In this document: positions 34,580 to 42,168 of the stretch, piece after piece
Numbering within the stretch: the stretch's first letter is position 1
How the letters are laid out: each line of letters begins with the position of its first letter
Translations under genes and position numbers: made by a program
NCBI GenBank assembly: GCA_002299915.1
Contig: DBOG01000006.1
Coordinates: 1 to 43,330 of the forward strand
Direction of reading: 5' to 3'
Source: Proteobacteria bacterium UBA652
Lineage (GTDB): Bacteria > Pseudomonadota > Gammaproteobacteria > Nitrosococcales > Methylophagaceae
DNA length: 43,330 nt
The notes under the pieces: model-generated
What the model was told of the DNA's origin: nothing
Seen by the model: the letters and a program-made list of their open reading frames with translations, nothing else
The model's database searches: none

Positions 34580-34616
34580 TGGAATTTAAGATTGCTTGGT
34601 AGCCGAAAGAATGGGC

Positions 34617-35045
34617 TTATTGCACAAGAAACTCTATAGGAAACATTTGTTCAGGTTCGGTATTAAAACTCATGGAAGTGGCGGCGATCCCTTTACTACC
34701 ATTGTAAAAACTGACAGCCGCAAATGCAGGGCCCTTGTCATATTCTAAAATACTAAGAATATAACAACTTTTTGTTCCCAAACTTTTTGCACTCAGGATT
34801 GAAACAGAATTAATCTGTCCCAAAAACTGTTCTATTTGCTTCAAAATTTGAGCCCGATCCATTATGTTGGAATCATTTTCAAGCGGGCCATTTTTTAACA
34901 ATTGCTTTATAAAGGTAGCCCCATCTTCCGATTTATAGGTCGTCACCGCTTGTTGGAGTTTTATTTTAGCGTCATCACAGACATTCCCAGCAATAACGGG
35001 GCTGCTGAAAAGGAAGGCTAGATATAATAAGAATAATTTGTACAT
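34617..35045 (-). CDS. Small secreted protein of unknown function
   Basis: A 142-residue protein with a clear signal peptide (LFLLYLAFLFSSPVIAG, cleavage near residue 20). The mature part has two cysteines (near residues 23 and 94) that could form a disulfide, a helical segment DDAKIKLQQAVTTYKSEDGA, and a strand-rich C-terminus (SCYILSILEYDKGPAFAAVSFYNG). I recognise no family. The pattern resembles small periplasmic proteins with a nuclear-transport-factor-like fold, but this is only an impression. Base composition is more AT-rich than the flanking LPS genes. It is alone on its strand, and convergent with the acyltransferase gene. Confidence 0.6.
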   Translation of the reverse strand: MYKLFLLYLAFLFSSPVIAGNVCDDAKIKLQQAVTTYKSEDGATFIKQLLKNGPLENDSNIMDRAQILKQIEQFLGQINSVSILSAKSLGTKSCYILSILEYDKGPAFAAVSFYNGSKGIAATSMSFNTEPEQMFPIEFLVQ

Positions 35046-35404
35046 AGTAAGAATTTTCGAAAGAAATTAATGAAATTCAGCTGAATAATAACTACAGCTT
35101 GATCGGATTGTAACACAGGCGGGTTCTAAATTTTCTCGTATCATTTTTAGCGTGGCACGGTTGTGAATTTCCAACTTAAACTCGGCAATTCAACTAAATC
35201 CTTGGTATGCATCCCGAAGAACTTGATTAAGTTATATGCAAGGATCCAACGAGTTGTTTACAGTTTTTCGGGATAAAATATAGTTTAACAGCATTTCATA
35301 TGGCGCTTAACCGTGTAAAACTAAAATTTATTTACTTCTATCTGCTTGCTGAAAATGCTATCTTACAAGTGATGATCGTATCGTGATCTAGTGGAGGATA
35401 ATTT
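35046..35404. other. 359-base interval without intact gene
   Basis: No convincing gene. On the minus strand around 35180-35280 there are coding-like stretches broken by stops (for example WILAYNLIKFFGMHTKDLVE), which could be the worn end of a transposase or other acquired gene. The last 70 bases probably hold the promoter of the DUF2782 gene, since a TGGAGG-type ribosome site precedes its ATG. I see no attributable repeat or RNA. Confidence 0.4.
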
Positions 35405-35740
35405 ATGTTACACAAATTTATGATTTTATGTGCCGTTATTGGCCTAAGTATGTCTGTGGTGGCTTGGGCGGAGGATTCGGAATTAGTTGAGCCACCGGCA
35501 TTACCAGAGCGCTTGCAAAGTGGCGAGACGATTGAGCCGGAGATTAATATTATTCAGCATGATGATAAGGTGGTGGAAGAATATCGCCTTGGCGGCAAGT
35601 TATATGCGATTAAAGTAACACCGGTAAAAGGCCCCGTCTATTATCTAATGGATACGGATGGCGATGGCTCGTTAGAAACCACGCAATTTGATATTGGTGG
35701 TGGCTTATTGGTGCCTAATTGGATTTTATTTGAATGGTAA
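35405..35740 (+). CDS. DUF2782 family periplasmic protein
   Basis: A 111-residue protein with a signal peptide ending VVAWA near residue 22. It carries the DUF2782 pattern: EPEINIIQHDDKVVEEYRLGGKLYAIKV, then PVYYLMDTDGDG and an end with VPNWILFEW. The family is small and confined to proteobacteria, and is commonly encoded before thrB. Its role is unknown. GGAGG is well placed before the ATG. A hairpin follows the stop codon, so expression is at least partly separate from thrB. Confidence 0.85.
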   Translation: MLHKFMILCAVIGLSMSVVAWAEDSELVEPPALPERLQSGETIEPEINIIQHDDKVVEEYRLGGKLYAIKVTPVKGPVYYLMDTDGDGSLETTQFDIGGGLLVPNWILFEW

Positions 35741-35778
35741 GCCTTCAACAATCTCAGGGTGATTGAAGGCTTAGGTTT
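35738..35778 (+). terminator. Hairpin terminator after the DUF2782 gene
   Basis: The 11-base arms TAAGCCTTCAA and TTGAAGGCTTA are exact complements around a 14-base loop, and a short T stretch (GGTTTAA) follows. The left arm includes the DUF2782 stop codon. The T tract is weak, so it may attenuate rather than fully stop transcription into thrB. Confidence 0.6.
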
Positions 35779-35820
35779 AATGGTTATTGCATCTGTTTTT
35801 ATAGGGAACAAGCGTCGTTA

Positions 35821-36759
35821 ATGTCAGTTTATACAGAAGTAGGGCGTGATGCCTTGGTCGCGTTTTTAGCACGATATTCAGTTGGTGAGTTAGTGTCATA
35901 CGCAGGCATTAGTGATGGGGTTGAGAATACCAATTATTTTGTCACGACAACAGAAGGCGAATATGTGCTGACGTTGTTTGAGCATCATGCCTTGAATGAA
36001 CTCAGCTATTTCCTAGATTTAATGGCCTTTTATGCGGATCATGATATCCCTTGTGCCAGCCCTGTGATGGCTGAATCAGCGGTGTATGTGTCAATGTTAT
36101 GCGGTAAACCTGCGGCATTGGTAAATCGGTTGAGCGGCTCGGGGATTGAAGCTATTCCGAGCTTGCAACAATGTAAAATATTGGGTGAAACATTAGGCCG
36201 AATGCAGTCAGTTGGGCTTGATTTTGGTGAGCGCCGCGAGACAACACGTGGCAGCCAATGGCGTGCAGACACTGTGGCGGCATTATTGCCTGTAGTGGAT
36301 GCTGATTTGGCAGGTTTATTACGAGATGAATTGGCGGCACAGGCTGATTATGACGATTTGGACTTGCCGATTGGGGTGACCCATTCAGACTTGTTCCGCG
36401 ATAACGCTTTATTTGATGGCGATAATTTGGCGGGGATTATTGATTTCTATTATGCCTGCGATGAATATTTATTATATGACCTCGCGGTGGTAGTGAACGA
36501 TTGGTGTATGGGTGCCGATGGCGTGATGGATGATGTGCGTTATTATGCTTTAATAACCGCTTATCAAGCCGAACGTAGCGTTAACGATGCAGAACGTGCC
36601 GCTTGGCCAATCGCATTACGAGTGGCAGCGTTCCGATTCTGCTTGTCTCGTTTATTAGATCTGCATTCACCCCGCGAAGGGGAATTAACCCAAACCAAAG
36701 ATCCCGCTGAATTTTTGGCGATTTTAGAACAGCACCGCCAAGGTGTGCCTGCGCTCTAA
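35821..36759 (+). CDS. thrB: Homoserine kinase (APH-fold type)
   Basis: A 312-residue kinase of the aminoglycoside phosphotransferase fold that phosphorylates homoserine for threonine synthesis, as found in pseudomonads rather than the GHMP-type ThrB of E. coli. Motifs: GVENTNYFVTT near residue 33 (nucleotide loop), the catalytic loop GVTHSDLFRDNALFDGD near 190, and GIIDFYYACDEYLLYDLAV near 212 with the metal-binding Asp. Homoserine is shared with MetX elsewhere in the window. waaC starts on the very next base after its stop. Confidence 0.92.
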   Translation: MSVYTEVGRDALVAFLARYSVGELVSYAGISDGVENTNYFVTTTEGEYVLTLFEHHALNELSYFLDLMAFYADHDIPCASPVMAESAVYVSMLCGKPAALVNRLSGSGIEAIPSLQQCKILGETLGRMQSVGLDFGERRETTRGSQWRADTVAALLPVVDADLAGLLRDELAAQADYDDLDLPIGVTHSDLFRDNALFDGDNLAGIIDFYYACDEYLLYDLAVVVNDWCMGADGVMDDVRYYALITAYQAERSVNDAERAAWPIALRVAAFRFCLSRLLDLHSPREGELTQTKDPAEFLAILEQHRQGVPAL

Positions 36760-37776
36760 ATGCGTGTTTTAATCATAAAGCTGACTTCCATGGGGGATTT
36801 AATGCATGCCTTGCCTGCATTAACCGATGCGGCACAGGCTTATCCAGAGATTGAATTTGATTGGGTGGTGGATCAGGCTTTTGCCGAGGTGCCGTTATGG
36901 CATCCCAATGTAAAGCGGGTGATTAAAACCGCACATCGTCAGTGGCGGAAAGCGCCGTTAAAATTTATTTTTGGTGATGGATTAAAGGCCTTCAAACAGC
37001 AGCTTAATCTGGCAGATTATGATGCTATTGTGGATTTACAAGGGAATATAAAAAGCGCCGTGGTGGGAAAATTACGCCGTGGAGATGTATCAGGTTTTGA
37101 TGCAGATAGCTGTCGGGAAAAACCTGCGCATTGGGCCTATCAAGATCGTTATCCTGTGAGCACGGGGCAACATTCAATCCAAAGAATGCGAATATTAATG
37201 GCGCAAGCATTGCAATATAAGCTGCCAAATACCGCTGCGGATTATGGTGTTGATTTAAGCGGTTATGCATTGCCAAAGCTGGATTTTGAGCTGCCCGATA
37301 AATATTTATTATTTGTGCATAATGCCAGTTGGATAAGTAAAATTTGGCCTTTATCCGCATGGCAATCATTGGTGGGAAAAGCAGTTTCCCAAGGGTATTT
37401 TGTATTGCTGCCCTGTGGCAGTGATGCTGAATATAGGCGGGCACAGCAGATCGCCAGTGTCAGTACGAATGCCTATGCCCTCCCTAAAGTATCATTAAAT
37501 CAGATGGCGGCGATTACACAGCACGCATCTGGCGCCGTCTGTAGTGATACCGGTTTAGCGCATTTGGCGGCGGTGGCGGGGACCCCGACGGTTACTCTTT
37601 ATGGGGCGACAGATCCAACATTAATTGGTACCTATGGCAATAATCAGCAGCATATTAGCAGTGATTTGCTAGATCAATATTTAGAAACGGTGAATAGAAA
37701 AGATCCCATTGGGATGGAAAATATTACGGTAACCCAAGTTTGGGATAGACTAGCCAGCCTTTTACGCGCAAAATAG
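36760..37776 (+). CDS. waaC: LPS heptosyltransferase I
   Basis: A 338-residue GT-B transferase that adds the first L-glycero-D-manno-heptose to Kdo in the LPS inner core. The N-terminal motif MRVLIIKLTSMGDLMHALPAL is intact and the C-terminal donor motif CSDTGLAHLAAVAGTPTV is near residue 245. FVHNASWISKIWPLSAW near residue 188 fits the family domain boundary. It is packed against thrB without spacer and followed after five bases by hldE, whose product is on the pathway to its donor substrate. Confidence 0.94.
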   Translation: MRVLIIKLTSMGDLMHALPALTDAAQAYPEIEFDWVVDQAFAEVPLWHPNVKRVIKTAHRQWRKAPLKFIFGDGLKAFKQQLNLADYDAIVDLQGNIKSAVVGKLRRGDVSGFDADSCREKPAHWAYQDRYPVSTGQHSIQRMRILMAQALQYKLPNTAADYGVDLSGYALPKLDFELPDKYLLFVHNASWISKIWPLSAWQSLVGKAVSQGYFVLLPCGSDAEYRRAQQIASVSTNAYALPKVSLNQMAAITQHASGAVCSDTGLAHLAAVAGTPTVTLYGATDPTLIGTYGNNQQHISSDLLDQYLETVNRKDPIGMENITVTQVWDRLASLLRAK

Positions 37777-37781
37777 CCACT

Positions 37782-39224
37782 ATGAAGACAATATCTCCCT
37801 CATTCCATACTGCAAAAATATTCGTTATTGGCGATGTGGTGCTTGATCGATTTTATTATGGCAAAGCTGAGCGAATTTCACCTGAAGCGCCAGTGCCCGT
37901 CGTTAATATTGAGCGGTTAGAAGATATACCGGGCGGGGCGGGGAATGTGGCGATGAATATTGCAGCATTAGGTGCGCAATGCCAATTAGCAGGGATCACG
38001 GGGCAAGATGAAGCGGCTGATGTGTTACAACAGCGTTTGAATTCAGTGGGTGTACGCTGTGATTTTTATCAAAGCACGCATGACACCATTGTTAAATCAC
38101 GGATCATAAGCTCACATCAGCAATTATTACGTATGGATTTTGAGCAGCGATTCACAGCCGAAGATGCGGTGGGTTTAATGGCTGAGTCAACACTAGAAGA
38201 TGTCGATGTATTGATTTTATCAGATTACAATAAAGGCACGCTAGCCGATCCTCAAGCCTGGATTAAGCAAGCAAAATCACAGAATATTCCCGTACTAGTC
38301 GATCCTAAAGGCACGGATTTTGGTAAATATCGGGGTGTAGATTTGATCACGCCAAATTTAACAGAATTTGAAACAGCCGTGGGCGCTGTGGAATCGGAAG
38401 CCGACTTGATTATAAAAGCACAAGATTTGATTGAGCGGCTGGATATTAAAGCAATTCTGATTACCCGCAGTGAAAAAGGGATGTCTTTAATTCGTCGAGA
38501 TAAACCTGAATTTCATTTACCTGCGATTGCCAAAGAAGTCGCCGATGTGACGGGTGCAGGCGATACGGTTATTGCCACTTTAGCGGCCACATTGGCAGCA
38601 GGTGAAAATTTAGAAACCGCGGTCACATTAGCCAATATCGCTGCCAGCGTAGTGGTCAGCAAGTTGGGTACGGCAACCGTAAGTAGCCCTGAATTGCAAG
38701 TTGAACACGCACGCCATCAAGGCACGAATAATACCGATCACAGCATCGCCGGTGTAGTCAGCTCAGAGCAACTAAAATTAGCCGTCGAGCAAGCCAAACA
38801 GCGCGGTGAGAGAATCGTATTTACCAATGGTTGCTTTGATATTCTGCATGCAGGCCATGTCGCGTATCTTGAGCAAGCACGGGCGCAGGGCGATCGGCTT
38901 GTATTAGCGATTAATACCGATGAATCGGTTAGTAAATTAAAGGGTCAAGGTCGTCCAATCAATACAGCAAGTCGTCGGTTAGCCGTGTTAGCGGGTTTAG
39001 CATCCGTTGATTGGGTCACTTGTTTTGAAGGCGACACCCCTGAAAATCTACTGCGTGAGATCCAGCCAGATATCCTCGTTAAAGGCGGAGATTATGATAA
39101 AAAAGGCGTCGTCGGCTGGGAAATTGTCGAAGCCTATGGTGGCGAAGTCAAAGTGATGGGGATGACACCAAATTGCTCCACCACCGCTATTGTCGAGAAA
39201 ATTAATGCGGATAAGCCAGAATAA
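37782..39224 (+). CDS. hldE: Bifunctional heptose kinase/adenylyltransferase
   Basis: A 480-residue fusion supplying ADP-heptose for the LPS core. The N-terminal PfkB-type kinase phosphorylates heptose-7-phosphate: it shows PGGAGNVAMNIAALG near residue 51 and the catalytic DVTGAGDTVIATLA near 262. The C-terminal nucleotidyltransferase, from about 345, carries the H-x-G-H type motif FTNGCFDILHAGHVAYL and MTPNCSTTAIVEKI at the end. Order and length equal E. coli HldE. It is co-directional with waaC and with the MOSC gene three bases downstream. Confidence 0.96.
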   Translation: MKTISPSFHTAKIFVIGDVVLDRFYYGKAERISPEAPVPVVNIERLEDIPGGAGNVAMNIAALGAQCQLAGITGQDEAADVLQQRLNSVGVRCDFYQSTHDTIVKSRIISSHQQLLRMDFEQRFTAEDAVGLMAESTLEDVDVLILSDYNKGTLADPQAWIKQAKSQNIPVLVDPKGTDFGKYRGVDLITPNLTEFETAVGAVESEADLIIKAQDLIERLDIKAILITRSEKGMSLIRRDKPEFHLPAIAKEVADVTGAGDTVIATLAATLAAGENLETAVTLANIAASVVVSKLGTATVSSPELQVEHARHQGTNNTDHSIAGVVSSEQLKLAVEQAKQRGERIVFTNGCFDILHAGHVAYLEQARAQGDRLVLAINTDESVSKLKGQGRPINTASRRLAVLAGLASVDWVTCFEGDTPENLLREIQPDILVKGGDYDKKGVVGWEIVEAYGGEVKVMGMTPNCSTTAIVEKINADKPE

Positions 39225-39227
39225 TTT

Positions 39228-39872
39228 ATGGCAGATATGGATATTGACGATCTTAAAACCACATTAGATAAAGTCTTAATTGGTGAAAAAGGCACATTAG
39301 GCGCTGAAAACACGCCGACGGGTATTTTTAAGCACGCCACCAATGAAGTCGTTAACGTGACTGATTTAGGATTAGAAGGCGATATCCAAGTAGATAAACG
39401 CGTTCATGGTGGCTTTGAAAAATCCATCCATCATTATCCAGCGGAAAATTATTTACTGCTGCAACAAGCCTTACCACACCTAGCCGAAAAACTTATTCCT
39501 GCGACCATTGGTGAAAACTTTTCGACCACGGGGCTCACGGAGAAAAATGTCTGTATTGGTGATGTTTTCCAAGTAGGAACTGCCTTATTGCAAGTCTCTC
39601 AACCACGCAGACCCTGCTGGAAAATTAATCGGCGATATGGCAACGCCCATCTCAGCAAGTTTATTATGCAGCAAGGTATTGCAGGCTGGTATTATCGGGT
39701 GTTAGAGGCTGGAAAGGTTCAAGTTGGCAATGAAATGACGCTGGTGGAGCGCTTACCTGATGCTGTATTAATAGACGTTCTATGGCAGCGATTTTTTGAG
39801 CATGATAATGCGGCGGATAGGCGGGCTGATATGCAGGGTATTGCAGGTTTATCCGATGAATGGTTTAGATAG
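39228..39872 (+). CDS. YiiM-like MOSC-domain protein
   Basis: A 214-residue protein with a MOSC domain followed by a C-terminal 3-alpha domain, the YiiM architecture. Motifs are HGGFEKSIHHYP near residue 60, GENFSTTGLTEKNVCIGD near 100, and QPRRPCWKI near 124 with the conserved Cys proposed to handle the molybdenum cofactor. YiiM of E. coli has been linked to reduction of N-hydroxylated compounds; whether this one shares that role is inference. It is the last core gene before the insertion sequence and integron cassettes. Confidence 0.87.
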   Translation: MADMDIDDLKTTLDKVLIGEKGTLGAENTPTGIFKHATNEVVNVTDLGLEGDIQVDKRVHGGFEKSIHHYPAENYLLLQQALPHLAEKLIPATIGENFSTTGLTEKNVCIGDVFQVGTALLQVSQPRRPCWKINRRYGNAHLSKFIMQQGIAGWYYRVLEAGKVQVGNEMTLVERLPDAVLIDVLWQRFFEHDNAADRRADMQGIAGLSDEWFR

Positions 39873-39981
39873 AGTATTATCTAAGTCATACGAAGCCAAG
39901 CTGGCTGCCGCCTTGATTTACGTGGTTTTTACGAGCGGTTGACTGGCTGTGTGGGTTACACCTAGGGTGTTTTATTAAAGG

Positions 39982-39990
39982 GTAGCGTCC
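39982..39990 (+). repeat. Left copy of 9-bp target-site duplication
   Basis: GTAGCGTCC directly precedes the left inverted repeat of the IS10-like element and is identical to 41330-41338. Nine bases is the duplication length of the IS10 group, so both ends are probably original. Confidence 0.9.
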
Positions 39991-41329
39991 CTGACGAATC
40001 CCCACGAAATAGGCAATAAAAACAATAAACTAACATATAAACAAAGGAACTTTCTCGACAATTGATGATCTGATCAGTTACCAGACATCACACATCAGAA
40101 AAAGCCGTGAAAGCAACAACTATTTTGAACAAGTTTTTACCAAATGTCACGCCTAATATGCATTCGGTTCGTAGAAAGTCACTTAATGCACTGTTGCATA
40201 GCCTAATATTAGGTGCCGATCTATCTGTAACCGGCTTAGGACGAAACATCATGAGTAAAACGAGTGAAAAGCACTAAATAAAACGTAGCATGCGCTTGTG
40301 TAGCAATCCACATTTACAATCAGAAATAAGCGCTATTTATTCATTGATGGCTCAAGGTTTGATAGCAAATCAATCTCAACCCATTATCTTAGTAGATTGG
40401 TCAGATCTCGATCCTCGAAAACAACATTTCTTATTGCGAGCCTCCGTTGCGATTGAAGGAAGAGCATTGACTTTATGGGAAGAAATACATCCTTTATCAC
40501 GCAAAGAAAAGCCAGCAGTGCATAGGCTCTTTATGGCCAAATTAAAAGCCCTTCTACCAAGTAGCTGTAAACCCATTATTGTGACCGATGCAGGATTTCG
40601 CGTTCCGTGGTTTAAAATGGTCAAATCGTTGGGGTGGGATTATGTTGGCCGCGTTAGAAATAGAACATTTTGTAAAAATGAAACAGATGAAGAGTGGCAT
40701 TCTATAAAAGATTTATACAATCTATCATCAACAAAAGAGAGGTCTCTTGGCCGCTATCAACTTTGTCGAAACTCTCCGATAAGCTGCCAGTTTATTATTT
40801 TTAAGAGTAAAGCAAAAGGACGACATCACTTTACTGCGACGGGTGATAAGCCGCGACAAGCAAAACCGTCACGTGTGCATACTGAGCGCGAAAAGGAGCC
40901 GTGGTTATTAGCGACTTCATTAGCTTTAGACACAGTTGAACTGGCAAAAAAGGTGGTTAAAATATACCATACCAGAATGCAAATAGAAGAGAGTTTTAGA
41001 GATCTAAAAACAGGATTAAATTTTAACGGCAGTAACACACGAACACGTGCATATTTATCCGTGTTGTTGTTGCTGGCGATGTTGGCACAATATGTTCTAT
41101 ATTTGCTTGGCCTCGCTGTTAAGCTCAGCAAGCAACATTTAAGGTATCAAGCTAATTCCATAAAAACAAAAACGGTTTTATCCTATCAATTTATTGGGCT
41201 AAGAGCATTTAAAGACCGATATTTAAAGTTAAGACAATATGACTGGCAAGCCGCAAAGCTAAAAATACAGCAGTTGATGCGGGAGCCACTGAATGTTTAA
41301 CTATTTCAACTTTCGTGGGGATCGCTCAG
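39991..41329 (+). mobile_element. IS4-family, IS10-group insertion sequence
   Basis: A 1339-bp element, close to the 1329 bp of IS10. The ends are CTGACGAATCCCCACGAAA on the left and, inverted, CTGAGCGATCCCCACGAAA on the right: 19 bases with three adjacent mismatches. The CTGA-G-GATCCCC core equals that of IS10. The nine-base duplication GTAGCGTCC flanks it exactly. It holds one transposase gene with an internal stop. It sits between the last core gene and the first integron cassette site. Confidence 0.93.
40107..41300 (+). pseudogene. IS10-group transposase interrupted by an in-frame stop
   Basis: The frame from GTG at 40107 matches IS10 transposase along its length (about 397 codons against 402) but contains TAA at 40275-40277, codon 57, where IS10 has Asn in TKHNIKR. 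The remainder (ATG at 40290, 336 residues) keeps the whole catalytic core. The DDE acidic residues lie in ILVDWSDLD, IIVTDAGFRVPW and the IS4 signature Y-2-R-3-E-6-K (YHTRMQIEESFRDLK). The lost N-terminus corresponds to the end-binding domain, so the element is probably immobile alone unless the stop is read through. Confidence 0.88.
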
Positions 41330-41338
41330 GTAGCGTCC
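41330..41338 (+). repeat. Right copy of 9-bp target-site duplication
   Basis: GTAGCGTCC directly follows the right end of the IS10-like element and is identical to the left copy. Removing the element and one copy joins TTATTAAAGG to CTTCTGACCCC, reconstructing the empty target. Confidence 0.9.
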
Positions 41339-41380
41339 CTTCTGACCCCATTGATCCATTGTTCAAGTAGGTTAACTCGC

Positions 41381-41409
41381 CGTTCCCACCGCCGCTGGCG
41401 GTGGGAACG
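41381..41409. repeat. Perfect 13-bp inverted repeat at the outer end of the cassette array
   Basis: The arms CGTTCCCACCGCC and GGCGGTGGGAACG flank the three-base centre GCT. Its right half contains the terminal box of the first attC site (41401-41408). Its left flank, GTTAACTCGCC at 41371-41381, repeats a sequence found inverted at the end of the attC site at 42596, suggesting a remnant of a second attC end facing the first. No T-run follows, so it is not a normal terminator. Confidence 0.6.
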
Positions 41410-41531
41410 TCAAAATCAGCTGACGTTGGCAGATGTTAGATGAACTCTGATAAAGCACTGAACTTTGATAAAAAATGACCTTTGGAAACGAACTGCGCTG
41501 CCAACGGTCAGCTGGATTTTTTTGTTATAAG
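41401..41531 (-). other. Integron attC site A (131 bp)
   Basis: The outer boxes are GTTCCCAC (minus-strand 3' end, complement of 41401-41408) and CTTATAAC (complement of 41524-41531). The inner arms CAGCTGAC-GTTGGCAG (41417-41432) and CTGCCAAC-GGTCAGCTG (41498-41514) pair over 16 bases with one unpaired extra base on the right arm. This extrahelical base is characteristic of attC and fixes orientation: read on the minus strand, the site has the standard layout. The arms enclose a loop of about 65 bases. The spacing of eight or nine bases between outer and inner boxes equals that of attC B. Confidence 0.8.
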
Positions 41532-41542
41532 AGTATACCATT

Positions 41543-41563
41543 AAGTACCAATTACTGATACTT
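41543..41563. promoter_or_regulatory. Imperfect palindrome, likely ParD operator
   Basis: AAGTA at 41543 and TACTT at 41559 flank a nearly symmetric centre, a 21-base dyad ending just before the GAGGTGG ribosome site of parD. ParD antitoxins repress their own operon by binding such dyads; that this one serves so is inference from position. It gives the cassette its own regulated expression signals, needed because parDE reads against the array direction. Confidence 0.5.
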
Positions 41564-41574
41564 GAGGTGGCGAT

Positions 41575-41814
41575 ATGCCTAAAAATACTAGCATGACCCT
41601 TGGTGAACACTTTGATGACTTTATAGCTCACAAAATTGATGAAGGTCGTTTTTCTTCAGCAAGTGAGGTCGTTCGAGCCGCACTTAGAATGTTTGAAGAC
41701 AACGAACAAAAAATAATGACTCTCCGAAATTTACTTGAAGAAGGTGAGCGTAGCGGTACTGCAGAGTACAGCTATGAAAGTCTCATGAATGAACTAGATG
41801 AAGATCTTGGTTAA
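41575..41814 (+). CDS. parD: ParD-family antitoxin
   Basis: A 79-residue protein of the ParD/CopG-like ribbon-helix-helix antitoxin family. The DNA-binding part is residues 1-45: the strand TSMTLGEHFDDFI followed by the helix-turn-helix-like GRFSSASEVVRAALRMFE, a strong family motif. The acidic tail (LMNELDEDLG) is the toxin-binding part. GAGGTGG lies five bases before the ATG. Its stop overlaps the ParE start by one base (TAATG), giving translational coupling. It lies in an integron cassette, inverted relative to array direction. Confidence 0.92.
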   Translation: MPKNTSMTLGEHFDDFIAHKIDEGRFSSASEVVRAALRMFEDNEQKIMTLRNLLEEGERSGTAEYSYESLMNELDEDLG

Positions 41815-42116
41815 TGAGAAAATTTACGCTTACCAATAAAGCCAAGGCTGATTTGAAATCAATTGCTGCCTACACTCAGAGGCAGTGGGGTAAAGATCAA
41901 CGTAAAACTTACGTACGGCAATTCGACGATACTTTTCATATGCTATCGGAAACGCCTGAATTAGGCAATAAGTGTGATTTTATTAAACAGGGATATCGAA
42001 AATTCCCAGTTTCTAGTCATGTTCTTTTCTATCACAACATTAGCCAGTCTGAAATTGAGTTTGTTCGTATATTACATAAGCGTATGGATGCTAAAATAAA
42101 GTTTGAAACCTTATAA
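41814..42116 (+). CDS. parE: ParE-family toxin
   Basis: A 100-residue RelE/ParE-fold toxin. The family core is visible: TNKAKADLKSIAAYTQRQWG near the start, then ELGNKCDFIKQGYRKFPVSSHVLFYHN and the final strand EFVRILHKRMDA. Relatives poison DNA gyrase; the target here is inferred only from family. The TAA stop (42114-42116) lies inside the terminal box of attC site B, so the gene fills its cassette to the last bases. Confidence 0.92.
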   Translation: MRKFTLTNKAKADLKSIAAYTQRQWGKDQRKTYVRQFDDTFHMLSETPELGNKCDFIKQGYRKFPVSSHVLFYHNISQSEIEFVRILHKRMDAKIKFETL

Positions 42117-42168
42117 CGCCTGCTTCAGCTGACGCTTTCGGCGGTCAGCTGCATGCATTGGTTATGTG
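42110..42168 (-). other. Integron attC site B (59 bp)
   Basis: The outer boxes are CACATAAC (complement of 42161-42168) and GTTATAAG (complement of 42110-42117); the inner arms are CAGCTGACGC (42127-42136) and GCGGTCAGCTG (42141-42151), again with one extra base on the right arm. GTTATAAG is the exact complement partner of the box in site A, and CACATAAC of that in site C, as expected where cassette ends were joined by recombination. On the minus strand the end reads AGGCGTTA or similar, the familiar attC end pattern. Stops of two convergent genes lie in its two outer boxes. Confidence 0.88.

Noticed and set aside
35330..35400. GATCGTATCGTGATC-like dyad upstream of the DUF2782 gene as an operator.
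   Set aside because: The symmetry is partial and short, and I know of no regulator for this gene; reporting it as a site would be unsupported.
39958..39976. ACACC/GGTGT hairpin followed by TTTATT behind the YiiM-like gene as a terminator.
   Set aside because: A five-base stem and a broken T-run are too weak to call with confidence, though it is the only candidate at the end of this operon.
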